Source: Nocardioides pinisoli
GTDB taxonomy: Bacteria; Actinomycetota; Actinomycetes; Propionibacteriales; Nocardioidaceae
Direction of reading: 5' to 3'
DNA: 64,000 bases
Assembly: GCF_024199985.1 (NCBI RefSeq)
Contig: NZ_JANARS010000004.1
Coordinates: forward strand, 186,001-250,000
Below are positions 52,069 through 59,968 of this stretch, in pieces (position 1 is the stretch's first letter; the number at the start of each line of letters is the position of its first letter). The notes beneath the pieces were generated by a model that was given only the letters and a program-made list of their open reading frames with translations, had not been told where the DNA came from and did no database searches. Position numbers and translations under genes: made by a program.

Positions 52069-52664
52069 GCTCGCTGCACGCGAGCGCCGTCGCGACGCTC
52101 GAGCGCTGGAGCGCGCCCACGCCCGGCCAGGAGGCGCTGCGCGAGCGCTACCTGGCGCACCTCGCCGAGCACGCCGACGGCCTGGCCAAGGCGTGCTTCC
52201 CCGACCACCTCACCGCCGGTGCGATCGTCGTGTCGCCCGACGGCGGGGCCGTGCTGCTCAACCACCACCGCAAGGCGGACGCCTGGCTGGCCTTCGGCGG
52301 CCACCTGGAGGCGGGCGACGCGTCGCTGGCCGACGGCGCGCGGCGCGAGCTGGTGGAGGAGTCGGGGCTGACGTCGTTCGACTTCGACGAGGAGCCGCTG
52401 TCGCTCGACGCGCACGCCGTCGAGTTCTGCTCCGACCGGGGCACGGTGCACCACCTCGACGTACGGTTCCTCGCCACGGCCGAGCCCGACGCCGAGCACG
52501 CGGCGAGCGAGGAGTCGCTCGACGTGCGCTGGTGGCCCGTCGACGCGCTGCCGGCGACCTTCGACGACATGTACGTCCTCATCGCGGCCGCCGTCACGCG
52601 GGTGCGGTCGCGTCAGTCGTCCTCGCCGCCCGGCGGCGGCTCCAGCCGGGCGCCCGCGGAGTAG
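52065..52664 (+). CDS. NUDIX hydrolase
   Basis: This 199-residue protein has a Nudix box of the GGHLEAGDASLADGARRELV then EESGL type. This is a common variant with aspartate in place of the first glutamate. The GTG start overlaps the metalloprotease stop (GTGA). Its last 52 bases overlap the convergent M48 gene. The substrate is unknown. Confidence 0.85.
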   Translation: MSSLHASAVATLERWSAPTPGQEALRERYLAHLAEHADGLAKACFPDHLTAGAIVVSPDGGAVLLNHHRKADAWLAFGGHLEAGDASLADGARRELVEESGLTSFDFDEEPLSLDAHAVEFCSDRGTVHHLDVRFLATAEPDAEHAASEESLDVRWWPVDALPATFDDMYVLIAAAVTRVRSRQSSSPPGGGSSRAPAE

Positions 52665-53152
52665 CCCTCGAGGTAGCCCTTGGCCTTCTCGGCTCGCGGG
52701 TAGCGGTCGACCCACGCCCAGAACGCCGGCGTGTGGCCCGGCTCGAGCAGGTGGGCCAGCTCGTGGACCAGGACGTAGTCGACGACCCAGCCGGGCACCT
52801 TCTGCAGCCGGTCGCTCAGCCGGATGGTGCGATCACCCGGGGTGCACGAGCCCCAGCGGGCGTTCTGGTTGGTCACCCAGCGCACCGACGCCGGGACCGC
52901 CAGGCCGCCGAAGTAGAGGTCGTTGAGCTTGGCGGCACGGACCACGAGGTCGTCGTCGGAGCGCTGGCGACGCTTCTCCTGCCGCTCGATGCGGGCGACC
53001 ATGTCGGCGACCCAGGTCGCCTCGTCGCGCTTGCTCATGGTGGCCGGGATCAGCACGACGATGCGGTCGCCGTCACGGTAGGCCGAGACCGTCCGACGAC
53101 GGCGGCGCGAGCGGCGCACCTCCACGTCGGGCGGGATGGCCGGGGTGCTCAT
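52613..53152 (-). CDS. M48/YgjP-like metallopeptidase
   Basis: This 179-residue protein of the DUF45 (YgjP, SprT-like) family has a zinc site HELAH at 130-134 and a third ligand His140 in EPGHTPAFW, preceded by ARWGSCTPGDRTIRLS. The N-terminus is strongly basic (RRSRRRRRTVSAYR). Leaderless expression is supported by TAGGTT upstream. It overlaps the NUDIX gene tail to tail. Confidence 0.9.
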   Translation of the reverse strand: MSTPAIPPDVEVRRSRRRRRTVSAYRDGDRIVVLIPATMSKRDEATWVADMVARIERQEKRRQRSDDDLVVRAAKLNDLYFGGLAVPASVRWVTNQNARWGSCTPGDRTIRLSDRLQKVPGWVVDYVLVHELAHLLEPGHTPAFWAWVDRYPRAEKAKGYLEGYSAGARLEPPPGGEDD

Positions 53153-53158
53153 GTGCCG

Positions 53159-53164
53159 AACCTA
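53159..53164 (-). promoter_or_regulatory. leaderless -10 element
   Basis: TAGGTT on the minus strand ends six bases before ATG 53152. Confidence 0.5.
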
Positions 53165-53212
53165 ACGCCCGCCACCCACACCACGGGGTGGACGCGCTGG
53201 TCCCGGCCGTGT

Positions 53213-54307
53213 TCAGAGCCGGGCCGAGGCCCACTCGAGCAGCCGGTCACGCTCCCACGTCGTGACGATCCGGTCGGGCTCGATCCCGGCCTCGGTGGCG
53301 CGGGCGGCGCCGTAGTCGAGCATGTCGAGCTGGCCGGGGGCATGGGCGTCGGAGTCGATGGAGAACAGGCAGCCGAGGTCGCGCGCGAGCTCGAGAAGCC
53401 TGGTGGGCGGGTCGCGCCGCTCGGGCCGGGAGTTGATCTCGACCGCCACCCCCTCCTCCGCGCACGCGGTGAAGACCGCCTTCGCGTCGAACTGGCTCTG
53501 CGGCCGCACGCCCCGGTTGCCGGTGACGAGGCGACCCGTGCAGTGGCCGAGGACGTTGGTGTGCGGGTTGCGGACCGCGGCGACCATCCGCCTGGTCATC
53601 AGGGCGGCGTCCATCTTCAGCTTGGAGTGCACCGAGGCGACGCGGACGTCGAGCCGGCCGAGCATCTCCGGGGTCTGGTCGAGCGAGCCGTCGTCGAGGA
53701 TGTCGACCTCGATGCCCTTCAGCAGGGTGAACGAGTCGCCGAGGTGCTCGTTGACGGCGTCGACGACACCGAGCTGGCGCGCGAGCCGCTCGGCGCTCAG
53801 CCCGTTGGCCACCCGCAGCCGCGGGCTGTGGTCGGTGAGCACGAGGTAGTCGTGCCCCAGCTCCATGGCCGTCATCGCCATCTCCTCCAGCGGCGAGCCA
53901 CCGTCGGACCAGTCGGAGTGCGAGTGCAGGTCGCCGCGGAGCCGGGCCCGCAGCTCCTCCCCGCCCTGCGCCAGCGGACCGGCGGTGCCCTCCAGCCTGA
54001 CCAGGCGCTCGGGCACCACGCCGTTGCACGCGTCGGTGATGACCGCGGCGGTGCTGGGGCCGATGCCAGGGAGCTCGGTGAGCGTGCCGTCGGCGGCGCG
54101 TCGGCGTACCTCCTCCTCGGGCAGCGGCAGGATCGTGCGCGCCGCCTTGCGGAAGGCCTCGATCCGGCGGGTCTCCTCGCGCTGGCGCTCCATCAGGAAC
54201 GCGATGCGCCGCAGCGTCGCCACCGGACCGCGGGCGGCCCCCGCCGTCGACTCCTCAGCCAACTTCTTCTCCTCCACAGCCCCGTCGCCGGCGAAACCGC
54301 TGGTCAC
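53213..54307 (-). CDS. PHP domain phosphoesterase with helix-hairpin-helix, PolX-like C-terminal type
   Basis: This 364-residue protein has an N-terminal helical part with a helix-hairpin-helix (LTELPGIGPSTAAVITDA) and a PHP domain. The PHP domain shows GDLHSHSDWSDGGSPLEEM, LVLTDHSPRL, GIEVDIL and the later metal ligands IDSDAHAPGQLDML. This resembles the C-terminal nuclease or phosphoesterase half of bacterial PolX. The GTG at 54307 is the likely start; the longer frame adds a basic stretch without family support. Confidence 0.85.
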   Translation of the reverse strand: MTSGFAGDGAVEEKKLAEESTAGAARGPVATLRRIAFLMERQREETRRIEAFRKAARTILPLPEEEVRRRAADGTLTELPGIGPSTAAVITDACNGVVPERLVRLEGTAGPLAQGGEELRARLRGDLHSHSDWSDGGSPLEEMAMTAMELGHDYLVLTDHSPRLRVANGLSAERLARQLGVVDAVNEHLGDSFTLLKGIEVDILDDGSLDQTPEMLGRLDVRVASVHSKLKMDAALMTRRMVAAVRNPHTNVLGHCTGRLVTGNRGVRPQSQFDAKAVFTACAEEGVAVEINSRPERRDPPTRLLELARDLGCLFSIDSDAHAPGQLDMLDYGAARATEAGIEPDRIVTTWERDRLLEWASARL

Positions 54308-54410
54308 CCGCACAGTACGGCGCGCGCGCCGGGCGTGTCGCGCACAGGGTCCTCCCCACCCCCGGCACCGCCCTCCACGCCCATCGGGCCGCGGTGCACA
54401 CCATCTCCAC

Positions 54411-54439
54411 AACACTGTCCACAGGGGTGGACACGTGTT
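54411..54439. promoter_or_regulatory. inverted repeat upstream of PHP gene
   Basis: TGTCCAC (54416-54422) and GTGGACA (54427-54433) are perfect arms around four bases. They extend outward as AACAC and GTGTT with one extra base. This may be an operator or a hairpin. Confidence 0.4.
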
Positions 54440-54477
54440 CGTTGACCGGGGAGGTGGCCGGCCCTAGCGTTGCGCCC

Positions 54478-54545
54478 AGAAGGGCCCCACGGCTCCTCGA
54501 CACCGGCTGGGGAAGGCAGGTGTCGGAGGCTGCGGGGCCCCTTCT
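54478..54545 (-). terminator. long imperfect hairpin after the enoyl-CoA hydratase gene
   Basis: Left and right ends (AGAAGG and CCTTCT) start a roughly 25-base imperfect stem that includes GCCCC/GGGGC and TCGACACC/GGTGTCGG, 33 bases after the hydratase stop on the minus strand. Confidence 0.55.
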
Positions 54546-54577
54546 TCGTCCGCCCCTTCGTGTCCGAGCCCGCGCGG

Positions 54578-55384
54578 TCAGCGGCCGCGGAACTGCGGCG
54601 CCCGCTTCTCCTTCGCGGCCGCGATGCCCTCCTGCAGGTCGGCGGTCGCGAGCGTCATCGGCTGGGCGAGCGCCTCCCACTGGAGCGCGGACTCGAAGTC
54701 GGCGTGGCCGCCGTCGGCGAGCGCCACCTTGGTCAGGCGCGCCGCGATGGGGGCGGTCGCCGCGATCCCGGACGCCGTCTCGAGCACCTCGTCGAGGAAC
54801 ACCTCGGAGTCGATCACGCGGGACACGAGCCCCAGCCGGAGCGCTTCCTCGGCGTCGACGACGCGACCGGTGAGGAGCAGGTCGCGCGCGTGGGCGGGGC
54901 CGACCACGTTGGGCAGCAGCCAGGTGCCGGCCATCCCGGCGTGCATGCCGAGCTTGTTGAACGGCAGGCCGAGCCTGGCGCCGTCCGCGGCGTATCGGAT
55001 GTCGCACGCGAGCGCCAGGCACAGGCCGGCCCCGATGGCCGCGCCGTTGACCGCGGCGATCGTCGGCACCTCGAGGCGTCGGATCGACAGCCAGGCGCGG
55101 TAGAACGGCATCATCCGCGAGCGCAGGTGGTCGACGGTGGCGTCGGGCTCGCTGGCGATCCACGAGGTGTTGCCGCCGGAGCAGAAGGCGCTCCCCTCCC
55201 CCGTCACGACGACCGCGCGCACGGACGGGTCGGCGGCCACCTCGTCGATGGCCGCGACCCACGACGAGGTCATCTCGTCACTCATCGCGTTGCGCATGCC
55301 GGGGTTGTCGAGGGTCAGCAGCACGACCCCCTCGGAGGGGCGCTCGAGGCGGAGGTGGGGGCGGTCGGCAGAGGTGTCTGGCAT
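54578..55384 (-). CDS. enoyl-CoA hydratase/isomerase family protein
   Basis: This 268-residue crotonase-fold enzyme has the oxyanion-hole segments AFCSGGNTSWI and IAAVNGAAIGAGLCLALACD. The catalytic glutamate position of classic hydratases is not obvious (LGMHAGMAGTWLLPNVVG), so it may be an isomerase or a member with another reaction. Leaderless expression is supported by TACCCT upstream. A palindrome lies just upstream of that promoter. Confidence 0.85.
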   Translation of the reverse strand: MPDTSADRPHLRLERPSEGVVLLTLDNPGMRNAMSDEMTSSWVAAIDEVAADPSVRAVVVTGEGSAFCSGGNTSWIASEPDATVDHLRSRMMPFYRAWLSIRRLEVPTIAAVNGAAIGAGLCLALACDIRYAADGARLGLPFNKLGMHAGMAGTWLLPNVVGPAHARDLLLTGRVVDAEEALRLGLVSRVIDSEVFLDEVLETASGIAATAPIAARLTKVALADGGHADFESALQWEALAQPMTLATADLQEGIAAAKEKRAPQFRGR

Positions 55385-55390
55385 GGGCCG

Positions 55391-55396
55391 AGGGTA
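55391..55396 (-). promoter_or_regulatory. leaderless -10 element
   Basis: TACCCT on the minus strand ends six bases before ATG 55384. Confidence 0.5.
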
Positions 55397-55404
55397 CTGA
55401 TCCG

Positions 55405-55438
55405 GCTGAGCGTGGAATGACCCGGTTTCACGCTCAGC
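55405..55438. promoter_or_regulatory. inverted repeat in the hydratase promoter
   Basis: GCTGAGCGTG (55405-55414) and CACGCTCAGC (55429-55438) are perfect 10-base arms around 14 bases, placed where the -35 region of the hydratase promoter would be. It is a candidate operator or an intergenic repeat copy. Confidence 0.45.
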
Positions 55439-55575
55439 GCGTGTGGTGCGTGAGCGTGGGCCGAGCGTGGCGTAGGGTCGTCGACGGAGTGCTGGCGACC
55501 GCCGGCTCTCCCCGGCGGGCTTCCCCGAGAGACTCCCCGTCGCGACGACCAAGGAAAACGAGCAAGGAGGCCGTC

Positions 55576-55734
55576 ATGGCGGAGACCTGGAGCGGTGAGT
55601 TCTACTGCGTCAAGTGCAAGGAGAAGCGCGAGGCGGAGGGCGAGATCAAGGTCAACGACAAGGGCACCAAGATGGCCAAGGGCGTCTGCCCGGTCTGCGG
55701 CACCAACCTGAACCGCATCCTCGGCAAGGCCTGA
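55576..55734 (+). CDS. DUF5679 small zinc-ribbon protein
   Basis: This 52-residue protein has a zinc ribbon with FYCVKCKEKREAEGEIKV and GVCPVCGTNLNRILGKA. It is highly conserved in actinobacteria and of unknown role. AAGGAGG precedes the ATG, so it is translated from a leadered mRNA. A -10-like TAGGGT lies about 100 bases upstream. Confidence 0.9.
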   Translation: MAETWSGEFYCVKCKEKREAEGEIKVNDKGTKMAKGVCPVCGTNLNRILGKA

Positions 55735-55758
55735 GCCTCAGCACCCAGTGAGCTCACT

Positions 55759-55791
55759 GCGGCGGCGCCACCCCTCGGGTGGCGCCGCCGC
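55759..55791 (+). terminator. hairpin after DUF5679 gene
   Basis: GCGGCGGCGCCACCC (55759-55773) pairs perfectly with its complement at 55777-55791 around a three-base loop. Confidence 0.8.
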
Positions 55792-55794
55792 TGC

Positions 55795-56397
55795 ATGTCG
55801 GGCTGCATGCATCTCGGGTGGTCTGTGGACGACCGCCTGCATCGCTCGTCGGCGTGGCACCGTCGTGGGGTGCCCGCTCGTCCCGCTCCCTCCCCCTACG
55901 CCGCCGTCGTCCGCGCGCAGCTCGACTGCCCTGACCCCTGGTCCGACGCCGTCGTCGCGGCCCTCGCGGCCGCCGGCGTCGTCGTCGACCCCACCGCCGC
56001 GGTCGGCATCGCCGTGGCTGCCGGACGACAGGTCTCGGCGACGGTCGACGCCTGGTGCGTCGACTCGTTGCCGCACCTGCTGGTGAGCGTCCAGCCCTAT
56101 GCCGTCGAGGTCGGCCCGTGGGTCGCGCCGGGCGTCGGGCCGTGCGCGAGGTGCGTGGCCGCGGCCGTGCTCGACGAGGGCGGTCCCGCCCCGGTGGCCG
56201 CAGCGCCCCGGCCGCTGCTCGCGCTCGGCGCCGGCGTGGTGGCCCGCGACCTGGTCTCGTGGTCTCGGGGCGAGCTGCCCCACACGTGGCTCACGTCGTG
56301 GCGCGTCGACCACGAGCCGGTGCCCGCCGCGCGGCGCTGGCAGCGCCACCCCTACTGCGGGTGCTCCTGGTTCGAGACCGCGGTCGACGCCGGCTGA
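55795..56397 (+). CDS. ThiF/cyclodehydratase-like C-terminal zinc domain protein
   Basis: This 200-residue protein keeps the C-terminal pattern of E1-like/TOMM cyclodehydratase proteins: PWVAPGVGPCARCVAAAV (CxxC) and, near the end, RWQRHPYCGCSWF (CxC), giving a four-cysteine zinc site. A Rossmann-type alternation precedes it, but no adenylation motif is visible. It may be a reduced, stand-alone member of the ThiF-like protein found near whiB7 in related genomes. The start could be ATG 55795 or 55807. Confidence 0.6.
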   Translation: MSGCMHLGWSVDDRLHRSSAWHRRGVPARPAPSPYAAVVRAQLDCPDPWSDAVVAALAAAGVVVDPTAAVGIAVAAGRQVSATVDAWCVDSLPHLLVSVQPYAVEVGPWVAPGVGPCARCVAAAVLDEGGPAPVAAAPRPLLALGAGVVARDLVSWSRGELPHTWLTSWRVDHEPVPAARRWQRHPYCGCSWFETAVDAG

Positions 56398-56409
56398 CCC
56401 GGCCGGAGC

Positions 56410-56577
56410 TCACCACCACTCGCTGTCGAGCTTGCTCTCCATCGCGCGCAGGTGGGTGCGGGAGCAGGTGTCGCAGAAGGCACGGCGGCGGCCGTTCTCG
56501 ACCGCGGTCGTCCAGGTGAGGGTCTCGGCCTCGGGAGCCTGGGTGCCGCAGAAGTCGCACGTCACGAGCTCGCTCAC
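56410..56577 (-). CDS. small zinc-finger protein
   Basis: This 55-residue protein has two CxxC pairs (VTCDFCGTQAPE and AFCDTCSRTHLRAMESKL). The GTG start has the leaderless TAGCCT element six bases upstream. It is short, conserved-looking and of unknown role. Confidence 0.75.
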   Translation of the reverse strand: MSELVTCDFCGTQAPEAETLTWTTAVENGRRRAFCDTCSRTHLRAMESKLDSEWW

Positions 56578-56583
56578 GCCTCG

Positions 56584-56589
56584 AGGCTA
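56584..56589 (-). promoter_or_regulatory. leaderless -10 element
   Basis: TAGCCT on the minus strand ends six bases before GTG 56577. Confidence 0.5.
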
Positions 56590-56621
56590 CCCCCGCGCCG
56601 GCGAACGCCCGGGCGAAATGG

Positions 56622-56666
56622 CAGTGAGCCGGTACGTCGTCACCGTGACGACGTACCGGCTCACTG
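56622..56666. terminator. 22-base-pair hairpin
   Basis: Arms at 56622-56643 and 56645-56666 are perfectly complementary with a single central base. It follows the stop of the 56922 gene on the minus strand and precedes the zinc-finger gene promoter. Confidence 0.75.
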
Positions 56667-56727
56667 GGTGTGCTCACCCGCGATCAGGGCGAGATCCGTC
56701 CCGAGGCCCGGTGGGCCTCGGCGCTTG

Positions 56728-56922
56728 TCAGATCGCGCGAGCGAGGGCGAGACGCGCCTGCTGCGCGGCCTGCTCGGCCTTGCGGCTCATACGACGGGCC
56801 CGGGCCAGCTGGTGGCCGCGCCGCAGTTCGTGCGCCTCTCCCAGGCGCGCGGCCATTTGCGCGCGTGCGAGTTCTTCGTTCATGAGATTCATGTCGTTGC
56901 GTCCATTTCGGTAGGTCTTCAT
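56728..56922 (-). CDS. small basic helical protein, hypothetical
   Basis: This 64-residue protein is almost entirely helical, rich in Ala and Arg (NEELARAQMAARLGEAHELR, then ARRMSRKAEQAAQQARLALA). AAGGA lies upstream of the ATG. It sits between whiB7 and the zinc-finger gene and ends before a strong hairpin. No family name is known to me. Confidence 0.6.
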   Translation of the reverse strand: MKTYRNGRNDMNLMNEELARAQMAARLGEAHELRRGHQLARARRMSRKAEQAAQQARLALARAI

Positions 56923-56970
56923 CGGTGGTTGTTCCTTGTGTTTCCTCGGAGGTGACTGAGCGGTGACGCC

Positions 56971-57351
56971 TTACGCGGCTGCCCCGTCCTTCTGGTTCTG
57001 GCCGGCCTGAGCGGCGACCTGGTCGGACTTGCGGGGCCGGCCTCGCGGCCGCTTGCGCGGGATCACCACGCCCTGGAGGAAGAGCTCGCCTCCCCAGACG
57101 CCCCACGGCTCACGCCGCTCGAGGGCTCCGTCGAGGCACATCGCCCGCACCGGGCAGTCGATGCAGAGCGCCTTGGCGTGCTCCACGTCCGCGGGGGACT
57201 CGGCAAACCACAGCTCTGCGTCGTTGACGCGGCAGGGCAGCAACTCCTCATCCACTCCGGCAGCTGCGTCGTGCAGGGCCCCGAGCGGAGCCTGGGGCTC
57301 CACCTGGGTCATGTCGGCAGCTCGGTTGCGGTCGAGAACGCTGATGGTCAT
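56971..57351 (-). CDS. whiB7: WhiB7-type iron-sulfur transcriptional activator
   Basis: This 126-residue WhiB protein has the four Fe-S cysteines Cys40, Cys63, Cys66 and Cys72 (ALCIDCPVRAMC), the GVWGG turn at 84-88 and a C-terminal AT-hook (RGRPR at 103-107). The AT-hook is what separates WhiB7 from other WhiB proteins. WhiB7 activates intrinsic antibiotic-resistance genes together with the principal sigma factor. GAAGGAGG precedes the ATG. The leader carries a translated ORF and a terminator. Confidence 0.93.
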   Translation of the reverse strand: MTISVLDRNRAADMTQVEPQAPLGALHDAAAGVDEELLPCRVNDAELWFAESPADVEHAKALCIDCPVRAMCLDGALERREPWGVWGGELFLQGVVIPRKRPRGRPRKSDQVAAQAGQNQKDGAAA

Positions 57352-57408
57352 GTGTTCACCTCCTTCTCGTTGACCTGATCGCGGGTTGACTCACTGGGAC
57401 AAACAGAA

Positions 57409-57443
57409 AGGCCGCGGATCCCGGGTTTCGGGTTCCGCGGCCT
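57409..57443 (-). terminator. intrinsic terminator (attenuator) in the whiB7 leader
   Basis: AGGCCGCGGA (57409-57418) and TCCGCGGCCT (57434-57443) pair perfectly, and an inner CCCG/CGGG stem adds to them. Read leftward, the hairpin is followed by the T-rich TTTCTGTTTGT. It lies between the upstream ORF and the whiB7 ribosome site, so it can switch off whiB7 unless read through. Confidence 0.8.
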
Positions 57444-57469
57444 GGAGGCTGCCGATGTAGGTGCGTGAC

Positions 57470-57655
57470 CTATGTCGACGGACTCCAGGCGGGAGGACCC
57501 GGGAAATCGCCCTTGACGCGAACGATGGCGGCGGCGTCGCCCTGGACAGCCACCACACCAGCACCGAGGGCGCGGGAGTGCGCGCAGGGGCGGCCGAGGG
57601 TGGACATGCCGAAGGACGGCGTCCAAGCCGTCATCGTCATCGTGTAGTTCTCCAT
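57470..57655 (-). CDS. upstream ORF in the whiB7 leader
   Basis: This is a 61-residue ORF with a very strong ribosome site (GAAGGAGGTGG) before its ATG; it reads ENYTMTMTAWTPSFGMSTLG near the start. It ends 27 bases before the attenuator hairpin. whiB7 leaders in mycobacteria and Streptomyces also carry short upstream ORFs whose stalled translation is thought to permit read-through. The peptide itself is not recognised. Confidence 0.7.
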   Translation of the reverse strand: MENYTMTMTAWTPSFGMSTLGRPCAHSRALGAGVVAVQGDAAAIVRVKGDFPGPPAWSPST

Positions 57656-57729
57656 GGGGGCCACCTCCTTCGGGGCGTCGGGCGCGGATCGTTGTCAGCG
57701 ATCCCATGCGCGGGGTTGTTGTGAAGGGA

Positions 57730-57769
57730 ACGTTAGACCCCTCACATCGTCAGGGGCAAACCATTTAAT
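57730..57769 (-). promoter_or_regulatory. whiB7 promoter with AT-rich activator site
   Basis: On the minus strand, TTGCCC (57754-57759) and TAACGT (57730-57735) form a -35/-10 pair 18 bases apart. ATTAAAT (57763-57769) lies exactly three bases upstream of the -35, the position where the WhiB7 AT-hook binds in known WhiB7-dependent promoters. This predicts autoactivation. Confidence 0.65.
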
Positions 57770-57833
57770 GGGTATTACCGAGAATTTGTTTTCCGGACGC
57801 CTCGCAGCACCCGCCCGGCGCGCGCCGATCCCC

Positions 57834-59873
57834 TCAGGCGCTCGCCTCGGCCACGAGCGCGAGCACCTCGTCGCCGTACTTGGCGATCTTGCTCGGGCCG
57901 ACGCCGCTGATCGCGCGCAGCCCCTTCTCGTCGGTGGGGACGTGCTCGGCGATGAGCTGCAGGGTCGCGTCGGTGAAGACCACGAACGCCGGCACGCTGT
58001 CCTCGGCGGACCGCGCCAGGCGCCACTCGCGCAGTCGCTCGAAGAGCGCCTCGTCGTAGGACGCCGGGCAGTCGGCGCAGCGACCGGTCTTCTTCTCCAC
58101 CGACGTCGACAGCGCCTTGCCGCACTCCCGGCAGTGCATGGCGGCCCGGTTGCGCCGGGTGCGCTCACGGCGCTGCCCGGACACGCCGGGCACGCCGTCG
58201 AGCAGGGGCGCGAGGAACGGCGAGCTCCCCCGCGTCGACCGGCCGCCCGGCTCGCGCGCCGTGGCCCACGACACCCTGAGCTCGTCACGGGCGCGGGTCA
58301 TCGCGACGTAGAGGAGACGGCGCTCCTCCTCGATCTCGGCGGGTGTCTGCGCCTGGGAGATCGGCATCATCTTGTCGTGCATGCCGGCGACGAAGACGGC
58401 GTCCCACTCCAGCCCCTTGGCCGAGTGGATGGTCGCGAGGGTGACGGCGTCGGCCACCGGGGCGTGCTGCTCGCTGGCCCGGCGGTCGAGGTCGTCGACG
58501 AAGTCGCCGACCCCCGCCTCGGGACGCTCGCGGCCGAAGTCGGCGGCGAGGTCGACCAGCGCCTGCAGGGACTCCCACCGGTTGCGGACCTCGCCCCTGC
58601 CCTCGGGCGGCTCGGTCGAGTGACCCATCTGCGACAGCACGGCCACGACGGCCTCCGGCACGGACCCGGCCGCCTCGCCCGAGCGTGCGGCACCGCGCAC
58701 GAGGGTGATCGCCTGCCGCACCTCGGCGCGGTCGAAGAACCGCGCGGCGCCGCGCACGACGTAGGGCAGGCCGCGGGCCGCCAGGGCCTCCTCGAAGCGC
58801 TCGGACTGCGCGTTGATGCGCAGCAGCACGGCCATCCGGCTGGCAGGCGTGCCGGAGGCCCGCAGCGCGGCCACCCGGTCGGCGACCGCCTCGGCCTCGG
58901 CGACCTCGTCGGTGGCCTCGCGCCAGGTGATGCGGGCACCGGACGGGCGCTGGGCGACCAGGTCGACGCCCTTGCTGGGGGTGCCGTCGAGCAGCCGGTT
59001 GGCCGCCGCGACGACCTCCGGGGTCGAGCGGTAGTTGCGGACCAGCTCGACGCTCGTGGCCGAGGGGAAGCGCTGGGTGAACTCGCGGAGGTAGCGCGCG
59101 TCTGCGCCGGCGAAGGAGTAGATCGTCTGGGCGGGGTCGCCGACGACGCACAGCTCGTCACGGCCACCGAGCCACAGGTCGAGCAGCGCGTGCTGGAGCG
59201 GCGAGACGTCCTGGAACTCGTCGACGACGAACCACTTGTACTGGCGGCGGACCTGGGCGGCCACCGCCTCGTTGTCGGCGAGGAGGCCCGCGCCGAGCAG
59301 GAGCACGTCCTCCATGTCCATCCGGCCCTGGCCGCGCTTGACCTCCTCGTAGGCGTCGAACGCGCGGGCCACCACCTCGGGGTCGAGGCCGGACACGGTC
59401 CGGCCGCGGGACCGGGCGATGGCGGTGTAGGTGTCGGGGCCGACGTTGGACACCTTGGCCCACTCGATCTCGCTGGCGAGGTCGCGCAGCGTGGCCTGGT
59501 CGACGCCGAGGCGTTGTCGTCGCGCCGCGAGGGCGATCATGCCGAGCTTGGACTCGACGAGCTCGGGGAGCTCGCGCTGGTGCACGCGCGGCCAGAAGAA
59601 CCGCAGCTGGCGCAGCGCGGCGGAGTGGAAGGTCCGCGCCTGGACGCCGGGCGCCCCCAGGGCGCGCAGGCGCTCGCGCATCTCGCCGGCCGCGCGGGTC
59701 GTGAACGACAGGGCCAGCACCTCGGTCGGCGCGTAGACCCCCTGGGCCACCCCGTGCGCGATCCGGTGCGTCACCGCGCGCGTCTTGCCGGTGCCGGCGC
59801 CGGCGAGGACGCGCACCGGCCCGCGGAGCGCCTCAGCGACCTGTCGCTGCTCGGGGTCGAGCGCTTCGAGCAA
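57834..59873 (-). CDS. uvrD2: ATP-dependent DNA helicase UvrD2
   Basis: This is a 679-residue superfamily 1 helicase. Walker A is GAGTGKT at residues 25-31, motif II is FVVDEFQDVSPLQ, motif IV-VI include VRNYRSTPEV and LYVAMTRARDEL, a zinc-binding linker has CRECGKAL and CADCP, and the C-terminal HRDC domain contains ISGVGPSKIAKYGDEVLALV. The TTG at 59873 is chosen because AGGAG lies eight bases upstream and the length fits UvrD2. The frame is open another 29 codons. Confidence 0.93.
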   Translation of the reverse strand: MLEALDPEQRQVAEALRGPVRVLAGAGTGKTRAVTHRIAHGVAQGVYAPTEVLALSFTTRAAGEMRERLRALGAPGVQARTFHSAALRQLRFFWPRVHQRELPELVESKLGMIALAARRQRLGVDQATLRDLASEIEWAKVSNVGPDTYTAIARSRGRTVSGLDPEVVARAFDAYEEVKRGQGRMDMEDVLLLGAGLLADNEAVAAQVRRQYKWFVVDEFQDVSPLQHALLDLWLGGRDELCVVGDPAQTIYSFAGADARYLREFTQRFPSATSVELVRNYRSTPEVVAAANRLLDGTPSKGVDLVAQRPSGARITWREATDEVAEAEAVADRVAALRASGTPASRMAVLLRINAQSERFEEALAARGLPYVVRGAARFFDRAEVRQAITLVRGAARSGEAAGSVPEAVVAVLSQMGHSTEPPEGRGEVRNRWESLQALVDLAADFGRERPEAGVGDFVDDLDRRASEQHAPVADAVTLATIHSAKGLEWDAVFVAGMHDKMMPISQAQTPAEIEEERRLLYVAMTRARDELRVSWATAREPGGRSTRGSSPFLAPLLDGVPGVSGQRRERTRRNRAAMHCRECGKALSTSVEKKTGRCADCPASYDEALFERLREWRLARSAEDSVPAFVVFTDATLQLIAEHVPTDEKGLRAISGVGPSKIAKYGDEVLALVAEASA

Positions 59874-59968
59874 CGGAACAACTCCTGCGACGTCGGGGTT
59901 GGGATCGGTGAGGGTGTCGAAGCACCCTCGTCGTTGAACCCTAGACGCCGGAGGGGACACTCCATCCC

